From Bacteroidota bacterium (GTDB taxonomy: Bacteria; Bacteroidota; Bacteroidia; Chitinophagales; Saprospiraceae): a DNA stretch of 13,160 bases. Made by a program: the position numbers and the translations under genes. The stretch spans positions 1 through 13,160 of the forward strand of contig JAJRQS010000284.1 in the NCBI GenBank assembly GCA_024280135.1, given 5' to 3'. A model generated the notes under the pieces. It made no database searches. It saw nothing but the letters and a program-made list of their open reading frames with translations, and was not told the DNA's origin. Within the stretch, counting starts at the first letter, position 1. The number at the start of each line of letters is the position of its first letter. Positions 1-5,751 of the stretch are shown piece by piece.

Positions 1-1523
1 GGAATTGTATAATCGTGGGATGGGGTGGAGCCATTAATTGAGCTATCAAAGAATTCATCATAAACCCCATCATTGTTCCAGTCAATTTCAAAGCAATAAT
101 ACTCATCTGGATAAAGCTGTAGGGACACGGATGAGTTATTACTACTATTAGGAGATGTAATGTCAGTGTTCCAAGTTGTAATAAATGGTTTATAATTTAA
201 TTTAGTTGTAAAACTTTCTTCAATACAATTTTCCGGACTTCCATTTTCGTTGGTTGGAATAATTCTTACATAGTAGGTTGTATTTTCTAACGCATTAGTT
301 ATTGTATAGTGGGTTTGTGTCCCTAGGTCTAGACCATTAAGAATTTCTGATCCTCCTGGTGTTGTACCTATTGATAATGAATAGGTCGTATTACTAGCGG
401 ACGGCCAGCTTAATTTTGGCGGAAATGGCACTTCCGTTGCACCATTCGATGGAGTTAGTAATGATACACAAGTGGGAAGAGGAAGGGATAGTGTTGTAAA
501 ATTTATTTCTTGACAACCCGTCGCATCGCCCTCAGGGCTATAGGGTATGACCGTAACGTAGTAAGTTGTATTCATTGCAAAGTTGCCTTGTGCATAAGTG
601 GTGACATTGCCCAGATCTTGATTGTTCGCGATTTCAGTACCTCCTGAGGTAGTCCCAATAGAAATTTTGTATCCCGTCGCATTCTGAACAGTAGACCATG
701 TTATAGCCGCACTGAGTGGTACGTCTATGTCTCCATCTTGAGGAGTTAAAACGGTAGTGCATTGTGGAGCTTGATTGGAGCAATCCTCTGTATCTCCAGT
801 AATATTCCACCCAAAAACAGTAATGAGCGCATCTCGTGCACTTGCCCCATTACAATATTTGAGGTCAGAACTAAAAAACATATTGGGTACACCTTGATTT
901 GCCCACCCTATTAAGGTGTTGTCATAGTTAGTAATACTTAAACCAGAACCAAGGAGCATCTCAAACATACCATTAAACATTCCGGTGGCGATATTGCTTA
1001 GATTCCAATTGCCAAGATTTGCGTCAAAGGATGAAGCACCACGAAACATACCAGACAACTCTGTAACTTGCGTTAAATCTGGAACATCGGTCGCACTAGA
1101 TGTTAGGTTTTGGCATCCATCAAATGAAAATTCAAATGATTGCCATTGAATATCACCCCATTGATTTATCGAGATGATTTTATCATGATCCGTTGAAGAT
1201 CCTGTAAGTCGTATACTAGGGAATGTGCCTCTTATGGCCACTGTATATGTGCCAGGAGTCCCGTAATCGTGTGTGATGCTTCCCGTTACACCTATGTCAT
1301 CATACACTCCGTCATTGTTCCAATCAATATCATAGCTGTAGCTAAATTCAAAATTTCTGGAGATTTTGATTGAAGATGCATTACTCACGCCAGGATTATC
1401 CGTTTTCCAAGTAGTGATGAAAGGGGCTTGCGCAAAAACACTACTGAAAAAAATCATGCAAAAAAAGAATAATGAAAATCGCTGATTTTTTAAAGATGTC
1501 TGAATTGTTGTTTGAAATTTCAT
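1..1523 (-). CDS. BspA-like surface protein with fibronectin III repeats (3' end outside the window)
   Basis: The frame is open from an ATG at 1523 to the left edge, giving 507 residues and no stop. Residues 1-32 form a Sec signal peptide (hydrophobic FSLFFFCMIFFSSVFA, then AQ). Residues about 36-100 form a module containing DWNNDGVYD and ending HDYGTPGTYTVAI, like a PKD strand. Residues about 120-240 resemble the BspA-type leucine-rich surface repeat family (DUF285; TELSGMFRGASSFDANLGNW). Residues about 255-345 and 352-440 are two fibronectin-III-like repeats, each opening with a Cys and a PxxG motif and each carrying YxxSIGTTxGGxEI and TTYYVxxIP. From residue 446 the first module starts again. 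The protein is exported, probably cell-surface and adhesin-like, and may end in a Por sorting domain that cannot be seen here. A second Met at residue 23 lies inside the signal helix, so the first ATG is preferred. The family assignment is from motif recognition only. Confidence 0.85.
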   Translation of the reverse strand, partial: MKFQTTIQTSLKNQRFSLFFFCMIFFSSVFAQAPFITTWKTDNPGVSNASSIKISRNFEFSYSYDIDWNNDGVYDDIGVTGSITHDYGTPGTYTVAIRGTFPSIRLTGSSTDHDKIISINQWGDIQWQSFEFSFDGCQNLTSSATDVPDLTQVTELSGMFRGASSFDANLGNWNLSNIATGMFNGMFEMLLGSGLSITNYDNTLIGWANQGVPNMFFSSDLKYCNGASARDALITVFGWNITGDTEDCSNQAPQCTTVLTPQDGDIDVPLSAAITWSTVQNATGYKISIGTTSGGTEIANNQDLGNVTTYAQGNFAMNTTYYVTVIPYSPEGDATGCQEINFTTLSLPLPTCVSLLTPSNGATEVPFPPKLSWPSASNTTYSLSIGTTPGGSEILNGLDLGTQTHYTITNALENTTYYVRIIPTNENGSPENCIEESFTTKLNYKPFITTWNTDITSPNSSNNSSVSLQLYPDEYYCFEIDWNNDGVYDEFFDSSINGSTPSHDYTI

Positions 1524-1855
1524 CAGGTTTACAATTTTGTTTAGATTGATAAAAAAAGTGTATTATAGTGTGTGATCTTGTTAGTCCGCAAAATAGTAAT
1601 AAAATTTAAGTTATGAGTAATAATTAAACGTAACTTTTTATAAAATCCATTTTTTTAGATTAATCAGCTTAAAGCTTAACATGAGGTCAAAATACATAAT
1701 AGGTTTAGTTTGTGGACGTTAAGATGGAAAAATAGATTAGACTTTTTTTTTTATTAATTTTTGCAATTAATCTTTTCTTTTTATGCTTTAGTAGAAAATA
1801 ATTGCAATCTATGAAAAGGTATTGTACTTTAGACTTTCGTTAAAAAATAATTTTC
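1524..1855. other. AT-rich divergent intergenic region, no gene seen
   Basis: This 332-base stretch separates the minus-strand surface-protein gene from the plus-strand protease gene. It is extremely AT-rich. The open frames starting with ATG are about a dozen codons or fewer (for example one of 13 codons near 1681). A short inverted repeat, ATTAATT at 1753-1759 and AATTAAT at 1765-1771, may be only a result of the composition. It must hold the promoters of both flanking genes. Only the protease side gave a passable match, and no convincing promoter was found for the surface-protein gene. Confidence 0.6.
1801..1832 (+). promoter_or_regulatory. Possible promoter of the membrane subtilase gene
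   Basis: ATTG at 1801-1804 and TACTTTAG at 1825-1832 are 20 bases apart. The Bacteroidota primary sigma consensus is TTTG, about 20 bases, then TAnnTTTG, so each element has one mismatch. It would place the transcript start about 15 to 20 bases before the ATG at 1856. The match is weak in an AT-rich context. Confidence 0.35.
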
Positions 1856-3379
1856 ATGATGCCATTATTTTTCTATCCATTTGGGTTTATACTTGCCATG
1901 TTTGGTTTGATGCTTTGGTTTCAATATGAAAAAAACGATCGGCTTGTTCGCTTTGCGCAAGTGGTTTTTATCTTGGGTTTTGGGTTATATGTGCTTAGTT
2001 TGATGTTTGCACAAGTAAGCTGGGGTAATAAATTGTTTTTGGCTTTTAGGGATATGGCAATTTTGGCAGTAATTAATTGGGTTTTGATGTTATTGAAGCC
2101 CAAGACGATTGCTTTTTGGGCAATAGTGCTTTTATTGATAGGCGTGTTTCAATATTTTGCCGTAAGGTCGATGATCACAGCTATCTCGGGAGAAGAAATT
2201 GTTTACAACGTAGATGAAGAGGGTGAATGGCTGGTGGAAATGGAACCCAATGCGGATTTAAAATTATTGAGTTATAGACTCAAAGGTTTAGCTAAATTTA
2301 GGAATGCTTTTGAACCTTCGGACAATAATTCGACAGACTTAGATGACTACCTTGTGGTAAATGTCCTAAAGAACGATACCGAATCCGTTAAAAAAGTTGC
2401 TGACGTGTTAAAGGGTAGCGCACAAGTTGAGTCAATCGAAGCGAATGAGGTAATTAAAGTGAATCCTATCCAAAAAATGGAAGCGACTCGTTCCAATGAA
2501 GACTTGGGCATAAACGACCCTGAAGTAAATAAGCAATGGGCCATGCAAGCGTTGCAGATGAAATCTTTTTATGCTTTTTTGCGCAAGCAGAAAATAAGGC
2601 CCAAGAAGAAAGTGAAATTAGCGATATTGGACACGGGGGTAGATTCAAAGCACGAAGACTTAAAAGATAATTATGTCTCAATAGAGAAGCGATCGGATAA
2701 CGATCCACAAGGACATGGTACACATTGTGCAGGAATAGCGGGTGCGGTGTCTAATAATGGGATTGGAATTGCCTCATTTGGGTTGGGGCATCAGTTTTAT
2801 GCTATCACTTCTGTCAAAGTCCTAAACGCCAATGGGATGGGCACGCAGGAAACCATCATTGATGGAATGCTAAAAGCCGCCGACAATGGGGTGAGTGTCA
2901 TCTCTATGTCCTTGGGCGGTAGAGTAGGGAAGCGGCGTCAAAAAGCCTATGAAAAAGCAGTGAAGTACGCCAATAAAAAAGGAGCAATTGTGGTCGTGGC
3001 AGCGGGTAATGAAAACCGAAATGCAACGGGTACTTCTCCTGCTAATATCCCGGGTGTCATAACAGTTTCGGCTGTTGATAGCACCTTGACGAGAGCCATC
3101 TTTTCTAATGAAGTAGGAGATCTAGCAATGGGTATTTCTGCACCGGGAGTGGCCATTTATTCGACGATGCCAGATGATCAGTACGCTTCTTTGAACGGAA
3201 CTTCTATGGCAACTCCTTATGTAGCGGGACTTATAGCTATGATGAAATCTATTAATCCGACTTTGACCACAAAGGAAATCTATCGCATCCTTTCGGAAAC
3301 GGGCAAAATGACTCGGAATGATAAGGAAACAGGAAGATTAATCCAGCCTTTCAAAGTCCTCAAACAACTTTTTAAATAA
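1856..3379 (+). CDS. Membrane-anchored subtilisin-family (S8) serine protease with four N-terminal helices
   Basis: This is a 507-residue protein. Residues about 4-23, 35-54, 60-80 and 84-104 are four hydrophobic segments, with no cleavable signal peptide. Residues about 161-203 (DYLVVNVL to VESIEANEVIKV) look like an inhibitor-I9/propeptide domain. The subtilase domain follows from about 252. Asp259 is in LAILDTGVD, His287 in GHGTHCAG, the oxyanion Asn385 in VVAAGNEN, and the nucleophile Ser450 in NGTSMATPYVAG, so the catalytic set is complete. Positive charges cluster after helix 1 (EKNDRLVR) and between helices 3 and 4 (KPK). By the positive-inside rule this puts both ends and the protease outside the cytoplasmic membrane; this is inferred. 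The gene is single and divergent from the surface-protein gene. Two adjacent Met codons start the protein and either could be used. The substrate is unknown. Confidence 0.93.
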   Translation: MMPLFFYPFGFILAMFGLMLWFQYEKNDRLVRFAQVVFILGFGLYVLSLMFAQVSWGNKLFLAFRDMAILAVINWVLMLLKPKTIAFWAIVLLLIGVFQYFAVRSMITAISGEEIVYNVDEEGEWLVEMEPNADLKLLSYRLKGLAKFRNAFEPSDNNSTDLDDYLVVNVLKNDTESVKKVADVLKGSAQVESIEANEVIKVNPIQKMEATRSNEDLGINDPEVNKQWAMQALQMKSFYAFLRKQKIRPKKKVKLAILDTGVDSKHEDLKDNYVSIEKRSDNDPQGHGTHCAGIAGAVSNNGIGIASFGLGHQFYAITSVKVLNANGMGTQETIIDGMLKAADNGVSVISMSLGGRVGKRRQKAYEKAVKYANKKGAIVVVAAGNENRNATGTSPANIPGVITVSAVDSTLTRAIFSNEVGDLAMGISAPGVAIYSTMPDDQYASLNGTSMATPYVAGLIAMMKSINPTLTTKEIYRILSETGKMTRNDKETGRLIQPFKVLKQLFK

Positions 3380-3591
3380 ATTTTAGTACTCCGAAAAGAT
3401 GGCAGCCTAGGTATCGCCAGATTCATCTGACCCGAATAATATTCCCCGGTATCGTCTGCTCCCAGCAGACTACAAAGTTTAATTCCACCATAAATGCCGC
3501 TGATTGCGACATAAGCGAAAAAAGAAATTAGCCGCCAAGTCTTTGTGTATCAAGCTCCTAAAAGATATACCCTGTCACAATATAGAAAAAA
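3380..3591. other. Intergenic region with a GC-richer patch and a short palindrome; possible gene remnant
   Basis: No intact gene was found. The stretch from about 3385 to 3549 is richer in G and C than the other gaps here. Read on the minus strand it is open from 3549 leftward, after a TGA at 3550-3552, and passes into the antisense of the protease gene. The reading contains a hydrophobic stretch (LISFFAYVAISGIYGG) followed by a soluble part (LLGADDTGEYYSGQMNLAIP). It has no ATG at its upstream end, so if it is coding it is a truncated remnant of a membrane protein. A palindrome, GTCTGCT at 3454-3460 and AGCAGAC at 3464-3470 with a CCC loop, has no T run on either side, so it is not an obvious terminator. 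No clear terminator follows the protease gene. Confidence 0.3.
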
Positions 3592-3623
3592 TTTGAATAT
3601 ATAAAAATAAATATGTATCTTTG
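3592..3623 (+). promoter_or_regulatory. Strong Bacteroidota-type promoter for the PKD-domain gene
   Basis: TTTG at 3592-3595, 20 bases, then TATCTTTG at 3616-3623 match both elements of the Bacteroidota primary sigma consensus exactly. Transcription should begin near 3630, leaving an untranslated leader of about 140 bases before the ATG at 3771. Confidence 0.75.
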
Positions 3624-3702
3624 TGCTATCCTTTGGGATAACCGCACCTCCTATCGAATAGACTTGAGAACCTCACTTGTAAATATTAGACAAAACGGCT
3701 AT

Positions 3703-3774
3703 ATGGCTCGATTTTTGTTGTGTTTATTGGTGAAACTTGTATTTTTTGGAACCGCTGTAAATCAAATCGAATGA
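3703..3774 (+). CDS. Possible 23-residue hydrophobic leader peptide, stop overlapping the next start
   Basis: An ATG at 3703 opens a 23-codon frame encoding a hydrophobic peptide (MARFLLCLLVKLVFFGTA, then NQIE). Its TGA at 3772-3774 overlaps the ATG of the PKD-domain gene as ATGA. It lies about 70 bases after the predicted transcript start, so it would be the first ORF on the message. The ATGA junction suggests translational coupling, a leader peptide or a small membrane peptide. The frame stays open upstream to another ATG at 3613, but that codon overlaps the promoter -7 element and cannot be on this transcript. A frame this short can arise by chance. No family is recognised. Confidence 0.25.
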   Translation: MARFLLCLLVKLVFFGTAVNQIE

Positions 3775-4292
3775 GTAAAAAACCTACTCCTAACCAGTCT
3801 ATTAATGCATTTCTACAAGAAGAGAAAAGTCGTGCCAAAGGAATGATATTGGGTACTTCTGTTGTTTTGCTAGGTATATTTATGATTGTGTTCTTGTTTT
3901 TTTGGTCTTCAAATAGCCAGCTAGCGACAGAGGAAACGAATTTCCAGCCTATTAAAGTCAATTACAATAATTCCAAGGATATTCCTAGAGCCTTTGGTAA
4001 AATGAAACCTGACTGGATAGTGTATGATGGCTCTTTTCAGCCATTCAGTAAAGTTACCTTTAAGCTTCGTAGCTTTGATCCAAAAGCAACCTATGTATTT
4101 GATTTTGGGGATAGGATACAAAAGGTTTGTAAAAATGGTATAGTAAACCACTTTTATAAGAGAGATGGAAGGTATAAAGTAAGTGTATCGGTAAAATATG
4201 ATAACCAAGAGGCAATAGCTTGGACAAAAAAGATAACTATTTCGTCTAAAAAAGATTTTGATATTGACCCTAGAGCGTATCGTGAATATTAG
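3771..4292 (+). CDS. Single-pass membrane protein with a PKD-like domain, function unknown
   Basis: The 173-residue protein has a short basic cytoplasmic segment (1-23), one transmembrane helix at about 24-44 (GMILGTSVVLLGIFMIVFLFF), and an extracytoplasmic remainder. Residues about 83-160 resemble a PKD fold. YVFDFGD at 108-114 corresponds to the usual WDFGDG, and HFYKRDGRYKVSVSV at 127-141 corresponds to HxYxxxGxYxVxLxV. PKD domains are beta sandwiches used for binding or spacing. No catalytic motif is visible. The ATG at 3771 is chosen over an in-frame GTG at 3720 because the added residues (FIGETCIFWNRC) look unlike the protein, and because 3771 forms an ATGA overlap with a small upstream ORF. 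The gene has its own promoter and terminator, so it appears to be a separate transcription unit. Confidence 0.75.
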   Translation: MSKKPTPNQSINAFLQEEKSRAKGMILGTSVVLLGIFMIVFLFFWSSNSQLATEETNFQPIKVNYNNSKDIPRAFGKMKPDWIVYDGSFQPFSKVTFKLRSFDPKATYVFDFGDRIQKVCKNGIVNHFYKRDGRYKVSVSVKYDNQEAIAWTKKITISSKKDFDIDPRAYREY

Positions 4293-4333
4293 CGTTCAAT
4301 AGCCTGTTCCTTTAATTGTTGGACAGATTAAAA

Positions 4334-4363
4334 ATCGAAGAGCGAAACGCCTTCGGTTTTTTT
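4334..4363 (+). terminator. Rho-independent terminator after the PKD-domain gene
   Basis: CGAAG at 4336-4340 pairs with CTTCG at 4351-4355. An inner GCG/CGC pair closes on an AAA loop, leaving one bulged A. Seven T residues follow at 4357-4363. It lies about 45 bases after the stop codon at 4292. Confidence 0.8.
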
Positions 4364-4369
4364 ATGTCT

Positions 4370-4404
4370 TTTGGGGTACTGTTTTGAAAAAATGTTTACC
4401 TTTG
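4370..4404 (+). promoter_or_regulatory. Promoter of the tRNA-Val gene
   Basis: TACCTTTG at 4397-4404 is an exact TAnnTTTG element, and transcription would start at about 4411, just before the tRNA 5' end at 4414. TTTG at 4370-4373 is 23 bases upstream, a little further than usual. A closer TTTG at 4383-4386 is too near to serve as the -33 element. Confidence 0.6.
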
Positions 4405-4413
4405 CGCAGACTT

Positions 4414-4488
4414 GAGGGTATAGCTCAGTTGGTTTAGAGCGCTTGCTTGACAGGCAAGAGGTCGACAGTTCGAATCTGCCTATCCTCA
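4414..4488 (+). tRNA. tRNA-Val, anticodon GAC
   Basis: A full cloverleaf can be drawn. The acceptor stem is GAGGGTA with TATCCTC, followed by discriminator A at 4488. The D arm is GCTC/GAGC around AGTTGGTTTA. The anticodon stem is CTTGC/GCAAG with loop TTGACAG, giving anticodon GAC (valine, codon GTC). The T arm has the loop TTCGAAT. The 3' CCA is not encoded (CTA follows), so it must be added enzymatically. The T stem GACAG/CTGCC has an A-C mismatch at its second pair; the other stems are intact. The gene stands alone between its own promoter and terminator. Confidence 0.93.
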
Positions 4489-4498
4489 CTAGCTTTTT

Positions 4499-4534
4499 AA
4501 AACAGATTGATTGTATCAATCTGTTTTTTTTTTT
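4499..4534 (+). terminator. Rho-independent terminator of the tRNA gene
   Basis: ACAGATTGAT at 4502-4511 pairs perfectly with ATCAATCTGT at 4515-4524 around a TGT loop. The flanking A and T runs extend the stem, and eleven T residues run from 4524 to 4534. It begins about ten bases after the tRNA 3' end. Confidence 0.9.
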
Positions 4535-4557
4535 GCTGAACTTAAGCCGTCAGTATC

Positions 4558-4592
4558 TCATAAAACAAAAAGCAGAAATAACAGTTTTATGA
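4558..4592. repeat. 9-bp inverted repeat upstream of gmhA
   Basis: TCATAAAAC at 4558-4566 and GTTTTATGA at 4584-4592 are perfect inverted copies 17 bases apart, ending 21 bases before the gmhA start. The spacing would suit either an operator or a weak 5'-leader hairpin. No clear TAnnTTTG promoter was found between the tRNA terminator and gmhA, so the role is open. Confidence 0.35.
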
Positions 4593-4613
4593 AAGTAACG
4601 CTATAAAAGGTTC

Positions 4614-5186
4614 ATGAATAATAAGATCAAAGATATTTTACAAAGAAGCATTTCAGTTAAAGAAACTATTCTGGAAGATAGAGAACTTCTTGCGCGAATA
4701 CAGGAGGTCGTCCTGTTATCTGTTAAGGCTTTTCAAAATGACAAAAAGCTACTTTTTTGTGGAAATGGAGGAAGTGCAGCAGACGCCCAGCATATTGCAG
4801 CGGAGTTGTCTGGACGGTTTTACTTGGATAGGCGCCCACTTTTTGCGGAAGCCCTTCATGTAAATAGTTCTTATTTGACGTCTGTTGCAAATGATTACGG
4901 GTATGATGAAGTTTATGCTCGTATGGTCATGGCAAAAGCACGAAAAGGAGATATTTTATTCGGATTATCTACTTCTGGTAATTCTCCTAATATATTGAAG
5001 GCCTTTGAACAAGCTAGGAAACAGGGTGTATTGACTATCGGAATGACTGGGCAGAGTGGTGGGAAGTTAAAAGATGTGAGTGATATATTGCTCAATATAC
5101 CGTCAGAGGACACACCTAGAATCCAAGAAGCGCATATTACAATCGGTCATATTATTTGTGAGTTAACGGAAGCTACTTTATTTTGA
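4614..5186 (+). CDS. gmhA: D-sedoheptulose-7-phosphate isomerase
   Basis: This cytoplasmic SIS-domain enzyme converts sedoheptulose 7-phosphate to D-glycero-D-manno-heptose 7-phosphate, the first step of nucleotide-activated heptose synthesis for lipopolysaccharide core or surface glycans. At 190 residues it has normal family length. FCGNGGSAADAQHIAAE (48-64) and GLSTSGNSPN (117-126) are the sugar-phosphate-binding loops. His60, Glu64, Gln171 and His179 are spaced as the E. coli metal and catalytic residues His61, Glu65, Gln172 and His180, so the active site is complete. AAAGG at 4606-4610 may act as a ribosome binding site. The stop overlaps the start of gmhB by four bases, implying co-translation. 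No kinase/nucleotidyltransferase for the later steps lies in the window, so ADP-heptose and GDP-heptose routes cannot be told apart. Confidence 0.95.
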   Translation: MNNKIKDILQRSISVKETILEDRELLARIQEVVLLSVKAFQNDKKLLFCGNGGSAADAQHIAAELSGRFYLDRRPLFAEALHVNSSYLTSVANDYGYDEVYARMVMAKARKGDILFGLSTSGNSPNILKAFEQARKQGVLTIGMTGQSGGKLKDVSDILLNIPSEDTPRIQEAHITIGHIICELTEATLF

Positions 5187-5746
5187 AGAAGAATATCATA
5201 TTGCCACAGGGCATAAAAGTAGATGAATCTTGGACGCTTTTTCTAGATAGAGATGGTGTCATTAATAAAAGGTTAGTCGATGATTATGTAAAATCAATTG
5301 ATGAATTTATAATATTACCTGAAGTCTTATCGGCTATAAAACGATTTTCAAATTGTTTTGGTAGGGTAGTTATTATTACAAATCAACAAGGAGTAGCGAA
5401 AGGTCTAATGTCTAGGAATGATGTGGAAAAAGTACATGAATATTTACGGCAGGAGGTGGTAGCTGTTGGGGGTAAGATTGATGCGATTTATTATTGCCCC
5501 GATTGGGCATCTGCTGTTCCTAATTGTCGTAAGCCAAGCCCCAGCATGGCTTTACAAGCCCAATCAGATTTTCCAGAGATAGATTTTTCTAAAACCATCA
5601 TGGTTGGGGATATGCCATCGGATATTGCGTTTGGGCACAACTTAGGGATGACGACCATTTGGGTTGACGAAGGTAAAGGAAGAGTCGTATTAGAGGATTT
5701 ACGCCCTGATTTTGTTGTAAAATCCCTTGCTACTTTGTACTTTTAA
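5183..5746 (+). CDS. gmhB: D-glycero-D-manno-heptose-1,7-bisphosphate 7-phosphatase (HAD family)
   Basis: The enzyme removes the 7-phosphate of heptose 1,7-bisphosphate in the nucleotide-heptose pathway, in the cytoplasm. HAD motifs are intact: Asp22 and Asp24 in LFLDRDGVIN, Thr66 in TNQQGV, Lys117 in CRKPSP, and Asp143/Asp147 in VGDMPSD. Length, 187 residues, fits the family. The start is TTG at 5183, whose TTGA overlaps the gmhA stop; no ATG exists before the first HAD motif, so TTG with translational coupling is the best choice. The loop that in E. coli GmhB carries four zinc ligands (CxH and CxC) is shortened here to CPDWASAVPNC (105-115), keeping two Cys and no His. The exact anomer preference and a related imidazoleglycerol/histidinol-phosphatase-like role cannot be excluded, but the gmhA overlap favours GmhB. 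Confidence 0.88.
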   Translation: MKKNIILPQGIKVDESWTLFLDRDGVINKRLVDDYVKSIDEFIILPEVLSAIKRFSNCFGRVVIITNQQGVAKGLMSRNDVEKVHEYLRQEVVAVGGKIDAIYYCPDWASAVPNCRKPSPSMALQAQSDFPEIDFSKTIMVGDMPSDIAFGHNLGMTTIWVDEGKGRVVLEDLRPDFVVKSLATLYF

Positions 5747-5751
5747 GGAGA

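Noticed and set aside
3454..3470. Palindrome GTCTGCT-CCC-AGCAGAC as terminator of the protease gene
   Set aside because: No T run follows on either strand.
3720..3770. N-terminal extension of the PKD-domain protein from a GTG at 3720
   Set aside because: The extra 17 residues (including FIGETCIFWNRC) do not look like a membrane-protein N-terminus, and the ATG at 3771 gives a natural basic start before the helix.
3613..3774. Longer 53-codon version of the small frame, starting with ATG at 3613
   Set aside because: Its start codon overlaps the -7 element of the consensus promoter (3616-3623), so it would not be on the transcript; only the shorter form from 3703 remains possible.
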